Numbered from the stretch's first letter, positions 25,445-34,469 are shown. The stretch is DNA of 64,000 nt from Desertivirga xinjiangensis (GCF_024436435.1 NZ_JAFMZP010000006.1:1-64000), one strand, 5' to 3'. Program-made: numbers and translations. The notes: generated by a model from the sequence alone, not told the origin.

Positions 25445-26473
25445 TTAACTCCTTATTTCCCTGCGCATAAAAACATAATAAGAAAGTGCGAAACAAGCTA
25501 CTGTTGCAGCGATTAAACCGCTAACCTGGGGCCACACAATCATCAGGCTTTCTTTGAAAGGCAGTGGCGATGGAATGGCGCCTGCCATTTGCTCCATGGT
25601 TATTGGTCCGAGACTGCGAACTGATGGCATCAGCAATGTGGTGGTAGCATCTGTATAAAGCTGATTCGGCGCTATGCGCAGCAGACCTAAAATAATTTCG
25701 TTATAAGCCAGGATCTCACCCTGTGAAAGCAAAGCAGGATCAGGCAAAACAGATCTTACGACAAGGTTGATAACAATTTGGTAGAACACTGTAAAGAATA
25801 GCCAGATACCAATTGCCATAAGCGCAGAGGTTGCTGCTTGTTTGAACTTGATGGACAAAAAGATAGATAAGCTTAACCAAAAAGCTACATAGGCTATACT
25901 TATTATAACAAAACCCAGTATGCGCAGCAATTCCTGAGGCTCCATTCGCACTCCCGTTAACAGCAAGCCTGCTCCTATCATCAGTAAAGCCAATGCTAAG
26001 AACAAGGAACTTACAACAATTAAGGAACTTACAAATTTGGAAAGCAGCAGATTATCCCGGTAAACGGGTTGTGCCATTAACCTGGTAAGCGTCCCACCAT
26101 TCTGCTCTGCATTGATCGCATCAAATCCTAAACTGATCCCTAGTAAAGGGCCCAGAAAGCTGAGAAATACATGAAAGGGAGGGATCGAATTATCAGTGAT
26201 CGTTAATAGTTTTAGATATAAAAAAAGGTGATCCGGGTCGTTTGTATTACCGACCGATGATCTGATATTACCCAGAGAAACGTACATTGAGGCCATAAAT
26301 GTAAGTACCACTAAGCCCATAAGTACGATGAGGCGCCAACTGCGTATATGGTCAGCTATTTCCTTATGTACGATTACGTTAAAAGGCCGCGAACCGGAAG
26401 ATCTATTCGACGCCTTAATATTTTTTATATTTTGTAAAGAAAGACCTTTGAAAGAAACCGACTGACTTTTCAT
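25445..26473 (-). CDS. ABC-2 family transporter permease (NosY-like)
   Basis: 342 residues with about six membrane helices, at roughly 50-70, 100-120, 150-180, 185-205, 215-240 and 310-335. The central sequence GISLGFDAINAEQNGGTLTR, then LMAQPVYRDNLLLSKFVSSL, is the hallmark of ABC-2 permeases of the NosY type. It pairs with the ATPase encoded just upstream. The two frames overlap by 59 bp, so about 20 N-terminal residues may be uncertain: the conserved part begins near VIVHKEIADHIRSW. What is transported is unknown. Confidence 0.85.
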   Translation of the reverse strand: MKSQSVSFKGLSLQNIKNIKASNRSSGSRPFNVIVHKEIADHIRSWRLIVLMGLVVLTFMASMYVSLGNIRSSVGNTNDPDHLFLYLKLLTITDNSIPPFHVFLSFLGPLLGISLGFDAINAEQNGGTLTRLMAQPVYRDNLLLSKFVSSLIVVSSLFLALALLMIGAGLLLTGVRMEPQELLRILGFVIISIAYVAFWLSLSIFLSIKFKQAATSALMAIGIWLFFTVFYQIVINLVVRSVLPDPALLSQGEILAYNEIILGLLRIAPNQLYTDATTTLLMPSVRSLGPITMEQMAGAIPSPLPFKESLMIVWPQVSGLIAATVACFALSYYVFMRREIRS

Positions 26474-27434
26474 TACTAGTATTCTCAGTTAAATTGTTCT
26501 CAAAACATTTTTCGTAAATATCATCCAGACCGTAATCTTTCCTATGCACACCCTGGATGTCATATCCCTTTTCTACTAAAAAGCGGACTATTGCGGGTGT
26601 GATGTCACGACTGCATGTAAATTCCAGCGACTTTTCGTTTACACTGATCCGGGTAACCGCTTCCCACTGCATAAGATCCTGTTCAAATGGCAAGGGTTCG
26701 GCAACTGGCTGCTCGACTGTAACTGACGTGACATACCCTTCCCTGCCGAATAAGTTGCCAGACAAGGTATCAATGTTCCCCTCTGCCATTAATTTGCCGT
26801 TCACAAAAATGCCCACCCTGTCGCATACCTGCTGTACATGATGGAGATGATGCGAGGAAAGCAGTACGGTAAGTCCCTGTTGCCTGCTTAACTCTTTTAT
26901 TAGAGCCAGGAAATCTTTTACCCCACTGGGATCAATACCGAGCGTAGGCTCATCTAAGATGATCACGTCCGGATGTTTGATCAAAACATCGGCCAGCCCC
27001 AGACGCTGTTTCATACCGCGGGAAAAGGTCGCCGTCTTCTTATTCATGTCTTTAGCAAGACCCACTATTTCCAGTACCTCAGTAGCACGTGCTTTAAGCT
27101 GCTCTTCGGGCAACCCATTCAACCGGCCTATATATATCAGGTTATCGAGCGCCGACATATCATCATAAAAACCTACGCTATCGGGCATATATCCCACTTT
27201 TCTCTTAACAGCAATAGGACTGCTGGTGGCGTTCTGTCCACAAACATAAGCCGTACCGCTTGTTGGATCGGTGAGCCCCAGCATCATTAATATGGTAGTA
27301 GTTTTACCTGCCCCGTTTGGTCCCAGCAATCCGAAGATCTCCCCCTTATAAATTTCCAGGTTCAGATCATCGACTGCTTTCAGGGAACCATAGCATTTGG
27401 TTAAACCCTTCAGTTGTATGATAGGATCCTTCAT
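26415..27434 (-). CDS. ABC transporter ATP-binding protein (NosF-like)
   Basis: 339 residues. The nucleotide-binding domain has Walker A GLLGPNGAGKTTTILMMLGL (about residues 34-53), Q-loop region RKVGYMPDSVGFYDDMSALD, signature FSRGMKQRLGLADVLIKHPD, Walker B VIILDEPTLGID and the switch histidine LLSSHHLHHVQQVC. The C-terminal about 110 residues are a regulatory extension ending in a lysine-rich tail that overlaps the permease gene. It energises the ABC-2 permease encoded next; the NEW3-domain protein upstream is likely the extracytoplasmic partner. Confidence 0.92.
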   Translation of the reverse strand: MKDPIIQLKGLTKCYGSLKAVDDLNLEIYKGEIFGLLGPNGAGKTTTILMMLGLTDPTSGTAYVCGQNATSSPIAVKRKVGYMPDSVGFYDDMSALDNLIYIGRLNGLPEEQLKARATEVLEIVGLAKDMNKKTATFSRGMKQRLGLADVLIKHPDVIILDEPTLGIDPSGVKDFLALIKELSRQQGLTVLLSSHHLHHVQQVCDRVGIFVNGKLMAEGNIDTLSGNLFGREGYVTSVTVEQPVAEPLPFEQDLMQWEAVTRISVNEKSLEFTCSRDITPAIVRFLVEKGYDIQGVHRKDYGLDDIYEKCFENNLTENTSNEKSVGFFQRSFFTKYKKY

Positions 27435-27481
27435 GTTTAATCGTTATTGTGTTTGATATCGCTTAGCGGACGAGGTTCACA

Positions 27482-28333
27482 CTATCTTCTACCGTATTTT
27501 CGGATGAGATAATATACAATGCCTACAGCCAGTAAGATCACCAGAATGCCGATCCAACCAGAAAGCACTGAAGTTTTCACAACCATCCGGAAGGCAGCGT
27601 CTGCATTGTCATTGTTATTCTTTACAGAAAAAGTGGCGGCGTAATCACCAGCGATGGTTTTGTCGGGAACTTTTAACCTGACAGTTATATCCATAGTTTT
27701 TCCTGGCTGCAGGTTTTCTATTTTTGAGGGGTCAAACGAAGATTCCCAATTAGTGGGTAATTGGGATGAAAGCTCCAGATCATTTAAAGGCAGGGTTCCT
27801 GAATTTTTTACTACCAGATGAACATCCTTCTGACTGCCAGAGGTCACTTCCTCGCTCAACCTGCCTGAAGGTGTAGTTAGCTCTAAACTGTAAGAACCCT
27901 TTACTACAGCCTCCAGGTTCAGCAACAGAGTATCATTCGGTGATACTGCTTTTACCGGTATCTTGTATTTTTTAGGATCAGCATTTTCTGTGGCACTAAT
28001 TTCAAGCGTGATATCCTGCGTTTTACCTGCATCCATGTTAAGCGAGGTAACCTGGCTGCCGTCTACCCGGTAGGTGATCATCCAGCCTGCCGGTAGCTCG
28101 GCTTTCAGTTCATAGATAGCGGCTTTGCTGGAAGCATTAAGCAAGGTGGTGTTGTAACGGAATGTTTCATTAGCAGCTGCTTCAATGTTCATAAGCCGTG
28201 CTGTAAAGCTGGATTTAGCAGCTGCTGGTGCTTGTTGGGCTTGTAATGCTAAGTTGAACGAAAAAAAGACCAGGAAAAAAAGTAAAAATTTGTGCGATAC
28301 GCAGATACGTGTAAATAAAAATTTAATTAACAT
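27482..28333 (-). CDS. NEW3-domain protein with C-terminal membrane anchor
   Basis: The 283-residue protein has a signal peptide, then two immunoglobulin-like beta domains of the NEW3 type: residues about 40-140 (NASSKAAIYELKAELPAGWM, KTQDITLEISATENADPKKY) and about 150-250 (VVKNSGTLPLNDLELSSQLP, SKIENLQPGKTMDITVRLKV). One membrane helix (GWIGILVILLAVGIVYYLIR) anchors the C-terminus, leaving the domains in the periplasm. It is the first gene of a three-gene operon with the ABC ATPase and permease, an arrangement known in several Bacteroidota whose substrate is undefined. Confidence 0.82.
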   Translation of the reverse strand: MLIKFLFTRICVSHKFLLFFLVFFSFNLALQAQQAPAAAKSSFTARLMNIEAAANETFRYNTTLLNASSKAAIYELKAELPAGWMITYRVDGSQVTSLNMDAGKTQDITLEISATENADPKKYKIPVKAVSPNDTLLLNLEAVVKGSYSLELTTPSGRLSEEVTSGSQKDVHLVVKNSGTLPLNDLELSSQLPTNWESSFDPSKIENLQPGKTMDITVRLKVPDKTIAGDYAATFSVKNNNDNADAAFRMVVKTSVLSGWIGILVILLAVGIVYYLIRKYGRR

Positions 28334-28370
28334 GATTCAATAACTAAAATTATATAATAGCTTCAAAAGA

Positions 28371-28410
28371 TGTCGGTTCAATATTTATTGTCTGAATAAA
28401 TGACGGTTCA
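28371..28410 (-). promoter_or_regulatory. Candidate operator of the NEW3/ABC operon
   Basis: Two near-identical sites, TGTCGGTTCA (28371-28380) and TGACGGTTCA (28401-28410), lie exactly 30 bp apart and enclose a 7-bp inverted repeat (ATTTATT / AATAAAT, 28383-28401). The cluster is 38-77 bp upstream of the first start codon, in promoter position. The binding protein is unknown. Confidence 0.45.
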
Positions 28411-28477
28411 AATCAAAAAAACTAAATAAATTTTTCAAACGTCTTTAACATATTTTAACAAATCGAAAACATTGTTG

Positions 28478-28612
28478 ATGGGTGCCAGGTTAAGCGAGCA
28501 ATTAATCAAGGCTCAACAATCGAAGCTTCCTGTTTTGGCTTTAATCGGACCTAGGCAGTCTGGAAAAACGAATTACCGGGTCATAAACTGGCGGGATATC
28601 GAATGCCAATGA
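28478..28612 (+). pseudogene. Truncated AAA/DUF4143-type ATPase gene
   Basis: A 44-residue frame begins like the DUF4143 ATPases: MGARLSEQLIKAQQSKLPVL, then ALIGPRQSGKT with a complete Walker A. After GKT the family sequence stops abruptly and the frame ends in unrelated residues (NYRVINWRDIECQ). The remaining roughly 350 residues of the family are absent, so this is the 5' stump of a deleted gene. Confidence 0.6.
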
Positions 28613-28627
28613 TCAACAGTTCCTTGC

Positions 28628-29767
28628 TTAAACGTCAAAACAGAAATTAAACCTGTCAGCCAGCTCGGCATGCCCTTCAACGGTTAGCTGGTGCGGAATA
28701 GTGTAATACTCCCCTGTAAGATTTATACCTGCCTCGACACGACTTAATGATATCTTAAGAAAGCCATGCTTATTCTCACAGTAATTTTCCAGTTTAACAT
28801 CCTGCAATAAGGGATGCTGCGCGCTAAATGCGGGATTATCAATCGTGGCTATCGAATGAAGCTGATCAAATCCACCTGCCCCGGCTACAATAAAAGGAAG
28901 TATCTTACCATCAGGGTACTGTTTATGAAAACGCTGATAATTATGAACATGCCCACTGAATACAATATCAGCCCGAACACCACTTTCTTCAAATGCTTCT
29001 TCCAGGAAACTGATCATCGGCAAGCTTGAGCCGTGATTTATATCGGCAGTATAAGGCGCATGGTGAAGGCAAACAAGAATAGCCTTGCCGGGACGCTCTG
29101 CGCCTGCAGCTTTAAGCTCTTCTATAAACCAGTTCCGTTGCTCGTTTTCGATCACGCCATACTTAGGCGTATTGCTATACAACCCGATGATGTTTGCCAA
29201 AGGCGTTTGCAGCGTCCAGTAAACGTTTGGCTGGACCATGCTCTTCCAACCGGTGTCCCCGCAAAAGTTGATTTTCCGGGAAGCCGTGTCGCAAAAGACC
29301 GCAATAAAGGCATCCAGGCTTTGATACGGAATTTTATTATCGGGATTAATATCACTGTCGTGATTTCCTGCAATGGCAAATACCGGGGCAGGGTATTGCC
29401 TGTACGGCGCGAAGAATTGCTGGTAATAATGCTCCGCCTCACCATGGTGGTATACAATGTCCCCGAGATGATAAAGAAACTGAGGACTATCGTGTGCGAC
29501 ATTTGCGATATTAAACTGCCGGCTCATTTCAGCTGCAACCTTACTTTGAAAGTCGGGATTTAGTATTCCGCCGGTATCCCCTACCATATGAAAAACCAGC
29601 TTCTGATCGCTTGCTGCTTGTATATCTTCAAGGGGTAAATGGTATGGATACCTGCCGGATGGCTTAGGCAATGGTCTGAATTTATGACTATCATCCGGCT
29701 GATTAAGTTTGATCACCGGCGTATCGTGTCTCTCGTTTGTTACTGCACTCATCAGCAAAGGTAACAT
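28628..29767 (-). CDS. Calcineurin-like metallophosphoesterase
   Basis: 379 residues with the complete metallophosphoesterase motif set: VGDTGG, then FLYHLGDIVYHHGEAEHYYQ, AIAGNHDSDIN (the GNHD signature), ILVCLHHAPY and VFSGHVHNYQR near residue 280. No signal peptide is evident, so it is probably cytoplasmic. The substrate could be a phosphomonoester or phosphodiester; the fold does not tell. A second ATG 15 bp downstream (MSAVTN) is an equally good start. The 279 bp to the next gene hold only the promoter of the CNNM-like gene. Confidence 0.85.
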   Translation of the reverse strand: MLPLLMSAVTNERHDTPVIKLNQPDDSHKFRPLPKPSGRYPYHLPLEDIQAASDQKLVFHMVGDTGGILNPDFQSKVAAEMSRQFNIANVAHDSPQFLYHLGDIVYHHGEAEHYYQQFFAPYRQYPAPVFAIAGNHDSDINPDNKIPYQSLDAFIAVFCDTASRKINFCGDTGWKSMVQPNVYWTLQTPLANIIGLYSNTPKYGVIENEQRNWFIEELKAAGAERPGKAILVCLHHAPYTADINHGSSLPMISFLEEAFEESGVRADIVFSGHVHNYQRFHKQYPDGKILPFIVAGAGGFDQLHSIATIDNPAFSAQHPLLQDVKLENYCENKHGFLKISLSRVEAGINLTGEYYTIPHQLTVEGHAELADRFNFCFDV

Positions 29768-30008
29768 CCTAATATTAAAGAGGTGTCACATTAAAATAAA
29801 AATGGCTCACGATAGTAGCCTGGCGCTAACTGGCAATTATGGTAGGCGCTTGATAGGGGTTGTTTGCAGTCTCTTTCCGGCCACTTTGCTTTTAGCACTC
29901 CAGTCACCAATTAACCATAGGTTAAAAATAAAAACATTTATCATACATCAAAATGATGAGAAAAAAATCTGCCTCTAAATTTCCCTGTTTAATCACACTT
30001 ATGCTTCA

Positions 30009-30040
30009 TTGTGTTTGTTGTTGAATTTTAGATAGATTTG
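30009..30040 (+). promoter_or_regulatory. Promoter of the CNNM/CorC-like gene
   Basis: TTG at 30009-30011 and TAGATTTG at 30033-30040 match the Bacteroidota -33 and -7 boxes with 21 bases between. The ATG follows 6 bases after the -7 box, so the transcript would be leaderless or nearly so. Confidence 0.5.
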
Positions 30041-30046
30041 GAATAA

Positions 30047-31333
30047 ATGGAAATACTTATTATTGCCCTGCTGATTCTGCTTAACGGGGTTTTCTCGATG
30101 AGCGAAATAGCTCTTGTGTCTTCCCGAAAGTTTAAACTGGAAAGTGCTGCAAAAAAAGGGAACAAGAACGCCCAAAAGGCTCTTGACCTTTCTAACAATC
30201 CCAATACCTTTCTTTCCACAGTTCAGATAGGCATCACCCTTATCGGCATATTAACCGGTATCTTCAGTGGCGAAAAACTCACCTCCGACTTTATCGCTTT
30301 ATTTAACTCAATTGCCATACTTGCACCTTACTCAGAAACCATTGCCGTAATTTCCGTGGTCGTTATTATCACTTATTTTTCCATAGTATTTGGTGAGCTT
30401 ATTCCCAAAAGAATTGGCTTAACGTTTCCGGAAACGATTGCCTCTTTGGTCGCGCGGCCCATGAACGCCATTTCAAAGGGAACCAAACCTTTTATCTGGC
30501 TGCTGGCAAAAACAAACGATCTGTTCTTGCGCCTGTTCGGGATTAATGAAAAGAAAGACGGGATAGTTAGCGAGGAGGAAATAAAATCAATTATTGCTGA
30601 AAGTACGAGCCTTGGGGAGATCCAGGAGATTGAGCAGGATATCGTAAAACGGGTTTTCGCTTTGGGCGACCGGAAAGCGGGAGAATTGATGACGCACCGG
30701 TCTGACCTTACCTGTATTGATATAAATGACAGCATTGAAACCATCAGGAGAAAAATAGAAGCAGATCCTCATTCGGTTTACCCCGTGATCGACAAATCGC
30801 CGGATAAACTATTGGGCACTGTGGCTGTGAATAAAATCTTCACAAATGATCTGGCCTCAGCCAAGTTCGACCTGAAGTCGATAGTCCAAAAGGCATTTTT
30901 TGTACAGGAGAACCTGGCCGCGTACAAAGTACTGGAAAAGTTTAAGGAGAACCGCACTCATTTGGTGATCGTATTAGATGAGTATGGATCCATCGAAGGG
31001 GTTTTATCGATTACAGATGTAGTGGATGAATTGATCGGCGATGTATCCATACAGGACCCTGATGATTTCAATATCATTAAACGCGATGATAATTCCTGGC
31101 TTGCAGACGGGCAGTATCCCTTTTATGAGTTTGTTAACTTCTTTGGCTTAGATGATGTAGAAGAACCCGAAGGTTTTACCACCATTGCTGGTTTGATCCT
31201 GAAAAATGTTAATCATTACCCGGTGACAGGGGAAAGGATCAGATGGAAAGATTTCGAGCTTGAGATTGTGGATATGGACGACAGGAGAATTGATAAGGTA
31301 TTGATCACGAGGCTGGAGAGTGATGAATTGTAG
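30047..31333 (+). CDS. Hemolysin C / CNNM-CorC family membrane protein
   Basis: The 428-residue protein has an N-terminal CNNM (DUF21) domain of about 190 residues with four membrane segments (IIALLILLNGVFSMSEIALV, FLSTVQIGITLIGILTGIFS, VVIITYFSIVFGELIPKRIG). Two CBS domains follow (LMTHRSDLTCIDINDSIETI ... THLVIVLDEYGSIEGVLSIT), then a CorC/HlyC C-terminal domain (DNSWLADGQYPFYEFVNFFG ... HYPVTGERIRW). The family includes magnesium/cobalt efflux proteins; older 'hemolysin' names are misleading. Length and domain order are normal for the family. Confidence 0.9.
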   Translation: MEILIIALLILLNGVFSMSEIALVSSRKFKLESAAKKGNKNAQKALDLSNNPNTFLSTVQIGITLIGILTGIFSGEKLTSDFIALFNSIAILAPYSETIAVISVVVIITYFSIVFGELIPKRIGLTFPETIASLVARPMNAISKGTKPFIWLLAKTNDLFLRLFGINEKKDGIVSEEEIKSIIAESTSLGEIQEIEQDIVKRVFALGDRKAGELMTHRSDLTCIDINDSIETIRRKIEADPHSVYPVIDKSPDKLLGTVAVNKIFTNDLASAKFDLKSIVQKAFFVQENLAAYKVLEKFKENRTHLVIVLDEYGSIEGVLSITDVVDELIGDVSIQDPDDFNIIKRDDNSWLADGQYPFYEFVNFFGLDDVEEPEGFTTIAGLILKNVNHYPVTGERIRWKDFELEIVDMDDRRIDKVLITRLESDEL

Positions 31334-31365
31334 AGTTGAGGCGGCTTCGAACTATTCGTTGGTTA

Positions 31366-31393
31366 GCACACGCGGCACGCATGCCGCGTGTGC
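31366..31393. terminator. 12-bp GC-rich hairpin
   Basis: GCACACGCGGCA pairs perfectly with TGCCGCGTGTGC around CGCA, between two convergent genes. A partly similar sequence (GGCACACGCGGCACGCGTGC) lies at 36621-36640, so the hairpin may belong to a small repeat family. Confidence 0.55.
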
Positions 31394-31453
31394 TTGAACT
31401 ATTCTCTCTCAATCAATTTTTCATAAAATCGCTTGTGATTTGAACATTAAACT

Positions 31454-33850
31454 CTAAAATTTATAACCAATACTACCCACAAAGGTACGCGGAGCCATAG
31501 GTTCCAAAGTAGTCCATCCCTTGTAGTATTCCTTATTGGTAAGGTTGTTTAATTTCAGTCCGAAAGTAAATGGTCCTGAGCCATATGAGGCTGAAGCATT
31601 TAAAATGGTGTACGCAGGTAAAGTGAATACGCCGACTATGGAATTATCAGTAATATTATTCTTACCGGCGTAGTTTCCTCCAAAACCTAGTCCCAGCCCT
31701 TTTACAGGTCCAGCCTGAAATTTGTAGCTTGCCCAGAAGTTTACCAGGTCTTTGGGGCCTGCACCTACGGGACGCCTGCCTTCAGTTTCGTCAGAAACAT
31801 TTGTTAATTTGCTTTTATTATAAGAATAGCCGGCAATAATGTTCAGCCCGGAAACCGGATTTGCGGTAAACTGAGCTTCAAAGCCTTTGCTGTACTGCTC
31901 GCCTCCCTGGATACTTACGTTAACGTCGGTGCTGGAAGAGATAACATTTGAAACCTTAATATCATAATAGCTCAGAGATCCTGACAACTTCCCGTTAAAA
32001 AGATCGCCTTTGATTCCTGCCTCAAATTGATTGGCGTGTTCAGGCTCGAAAGTTGTCAGTACTGAAGTTCCGTCAATCACTTGTGTCCTAGGCGCCACGT
32101 TTGTGAACCCGTTCATATAATTACCAAAAAGCGACAGCTTATCTTGCAGCACCTGGTATACCAGGCCAAATTTTGGAGATAAAGCCGTTTGGTCATATTT
32201 CTCGTCTTCAGATGCGCTTAATCCCCCGTTACGGAAATGATCGATCCTTAGGCTTGCCATTGCAGATAATGCCGGCGTGATGTTAACCACATCCGAAATA
32301 TAAGCACTGTAAACGTTCTGAGTAGCTCTCATACTTCCACCATAGCCGGCAGCGGTTATTGCAGCATCCGCCGCCTGAGTAGTTAAATTTTCCGGAATCT
32401 CCGGTTCTTCCTGAGGGTTAACTGTTCCAAAACCTGCGTAATTTGAATTATTGCTGAGCGCGGTATTGTTATAGTAGTCTAGTCCCACAACTACGCGGTT
32501 ACGAATGGTTCCGACATTAAAATCCCCGATAAAGTTCTGCTGAATATCTGTGGTTTCAGTATTCGAGTTCTGATCAGTAATGTATCTGGCAAACACACCT
32601 GTACCTACGCCCGACGCTGCCCCTTCAAACAAATAAGTATAATATCCTTTTGATCTTGCGCTTCCTCTTGAAACGAGCGTCTGTGAAGTCCATTGATCTG
32701 ATAATTTATACTTCATCTGAGCCTGCATAGTCGTCACCGGGTTTCTCATGGTAAGGTTATCGCTTGTATACGATCTTCTGTTGTTATAACCCAGGGCATC
32801 CAGAGTGCTTGATCGTAATGGTGCGCTTCTATTAAAGAACAACATGGTTGGATTAGTACCTTCCGAACTTAGAAACTGCGCATTTAACAACAGGGATAAC
32901 CTGTCGTTCACATGGTAGGATAATGAAGGAGCAAAAAACAGTGACTTTCTAAAGCCTGCATCCTGAAAGCTGCTTTCCTCATGAAAGGCAGCATTCATAC
33001 GGAACAGCACCTTGCGATCTGCATCCAGAGGAGTATTCACATCGGCTGTAATACGATTCAGTCCGTAGCTACCTGCCGTGTAGTTCACATCTACAGCAGT
33101 AGTGCTGAACGGTTGTTTGGTTACCGTATTGATCAAACCTCCGTAGGAAACCAGGCTGCTTCCAAATAAAGTACCTGAAGGGCCCTTGATCACTTCTATA
33201 CGTTCTACGTTTGAAACGTCAAGACTTCCGTTTGTTAAACCAGGCAAGCCATTTACGAGTGTGGGCTGCACTGCAAATCCCCTAAGGGAAAAATATCCAG
33301 CACCATCGCCAGCGCGACCAGTTGAAGACCATAATTTATCAATGCCGGGAGCATTTTTAAGCGCATCGTCGAAGTTCGTCACGATCTGATCTGCCATCAA
33401 TTCTTTAGAGATAACTGCATAGACCTGCGGATTTTCGATATTTGCCAGTGGCATTTTAGATACATATTCGCTCTCTTTAACGGAAAACTTATTCGTCTTG
33501 CCCCCCCTTATAACCACTTCTTTTAATTGTTGATTAGATGCTTCCAAAGTAATATTGAGCGTAACGGTCGATCCGCCAGTAACGGTGACCTGATTGGTAC
33601 TCGGCGCTAAGCCAACCAGCCTGGCGACAACTGTATAGCTGCCTGCCGGAATATTTTTCAAAATGTAGTTCCCATTGGCGTCTGCCATCGTACTGGCAAT
33701 GCCCTTAATTGAAACTTCAACGGCCTCTGCCGACATACCTTCGGAAGTTCTGATTGTCCCCTTAATCGCTCCCGTACGGGTTTGCGCAAAAGACATTGCG
33801 CAATGTAAGGTCATTATGAAAGCTATGAAATAAGTAATTGTTTTCTTCAT
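31454..33850 (-). CDS. TonB-dependent siderophore receptor
   Basis: 798 residues: a signal peptide, a carboxypeptidase-regulatory-like domain at about 25-110 (GAIKGTIRTSEGMSAEAVEV), a TonB-siderophore plug at about 130-260 (IVTNFDDALKNAPGIDKLWS, RGFAVQPTLVNGLPGLTNGS, NVERIEVIKGPSGTLFGSSL) and a 22-strand-type barrel ending TFVGSIGYKF. The barrel segment YSYNKSKLTN and FGLKLNNLTNKEYYKGW are typical of ferric-siderophore receptors of the FhuA/FpvA group. It imports an iron-siderophore across the outer membrane using TonB. The exact siderophore is unknown and no biosynthesis genes are nearby. A palindrome sits next to its promoter. Confidence 0.9.
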   Translation of the reverse strand: MKKTITYFIAFIMTLHCAMSFAQTRTGAIKGTIRTSEGMSAEAVEVSIKGIASTMADANGNYILKNIPAGSYTVVARLVGLAPSTNQVTVTGGSTVTLNITLEASNQQLKEVVIRGGKTNKFSVKESEYVSKMPLANIENPQVYAVISKELMADQIVTNFDDALKNAPGIDKLWSSTGRAGDGAGYFSLRGFAVQPTLVNGLPGLTNGSLDVSNVERIEVIKGPSGTLFGSSLVSYGGLINTVTKQPFSTTAVDVNYTAGSYGLNRITADVNTPLDADRKVLFRMNAAFHEESSFQDAGFRKSLFFAPSLSYHVNDRLSLLLNAQFLSSEGTNPTMLFFNRSAPLRSSTLDALGYNNRRSYTSDNLTMRNPVTTMQAQMKYKLSDQWTSQTLVSRGSARSKGYYTYLFEGAASGVGTGVFARYITDQNSNTETTDIQQNFIGDFNVGTIRNRVVVGLDYYNNTALSNNSNYAGFGTVNPQEEPEIPENLTTQAADAAITAAGYGGSMRATQNVYSAYISDVVNITPALSAMASLRIDHFRNGGLSASEDEKYDQTALSPKFGLVYQVLQDKLSLFGNYMNGFTNVAPRTQVIDGTSVLTTFEPEHANQFEAGIKGDLFNGKLSGSLSYYDIKVSNVISSSTDVNVSIQGGEQYSKGFEAQFTANPVSGLNIIAGYSYNKSKLTNVSDETEGRRPVGAGPKDLVNFWASYKFQAGPVKGLGLGFGGNYAGKNNITDNSIVGVFTLPAYTILNASASYGSGPFTFGLKLNNLTNKEYYKGWTTLEPMAPRTFVGSIGYKF

Positions 33851-33874
33851 TATTTAGAATTAATTTAAACAACG

Positions 33875-33919
33875 CAAACTTACATCATTTCCAGACTTTT
33901 CAAGACATTATTTATAATG
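33875..33919 (-). promoter_or_regulatory. Promoter and adjacent palindrome of the siderophore receptor gene
   Basis: On the minus strand TTG (33901-33903) and TAAGTTTG (33875-33882) form a good -33/-7 pair with 18 bases between. A perfect 6-2-6 inverted repeat, CATTATTTATAATG (33906-33919), abuts the -33 box. It is AT-rich like Fur sites, but it is not a clear consensus match. Confidence 0.5.
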
Positions 33920-33972
33920 ATTTTAAACAAGACAATACTATGACATTACTATTGCCGGGAAACCGATAAGAT

Positions 33973-34034
33973 AAAAACCCTCACCGGGATGGTGAGGGTT
34001 TTTGGGTTACATTTGGTTAGTTGAATACTTAAAG
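33973..34034 (+). repeat. Type B hairpin element, copy 1
   Basis: Stem AAAAACCCTCACC/GGTGAGGGTTTTT with loop GGGAT, then the tail GGGTTACATTTGGTTAGTTGA. The tail recurs in the copy at 43941-43990 and is the reverse complement, over its core, of the type A tail. It lies between divergent genes, so it is not needed to end either of them. Confidence 0.55.
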
Positions 34035-34156
34035 GTAGGTATTTTTTTTAAATTCACAAATAAGATCGCTTTATCCGCATCAAAATTGCGAATATCATAA
34101 TTTTACAAAAAAACCTTAAGCGTTCTTGCTTGTTTTCGTTTAGGTAAACACACATT

Positions 34157-34432
34157 ATGGAACAAAAGAATCAAGGAAAAATAACGATCCAGCAGGGCAC
34201 TCAGCAAGGCGAAGATCTTGCTTGGAGCGAAATTCTAGGAGAAAAAGAGTATTTGTATTTCGGCGAGGCTAAGGAAGCTGTAGAAATGATTACATGGCAT
34301 ACGGCTGAAGAAATATGTAACAGAAAATTAGAGGCTTCACCTGCCATTCTCATCAAACCCTGGAGGAAGACAGAAGAAAATGAATGGAAGTCTAATGAGG
34401 AGCGTGTTCTTTTGATGTTTGATGATAAGTAG
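34157..34432 (+). CDS. Hypothetical protein, 91 aa
   Basis: A soluble, acidic 91-residue protein without signal peptide or membrane helix. It begins MEQKNQGKITIQQGTQQGED and contains EILGEKEYLYFGEAKEAVEM near the middle, and AILIKPWRKTEENEW. I do not recognise the family. It stands alone, facing away from the siderophore receptor, with a decayed repeat region directly after it. Confidence 0.55.
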   Translation: MEQKNQGKITIQQGTQQGEDLAWSEILGEKEYLYFGEAKEAVEMITWHTAEEICNRKLEASPAILIKPWRKTEENEWKSNEERVLLMFDDK

Positions 34433-34469
34433 AATTCAGCTTCCTGGCTAGTACAAACGAACATGCTTG

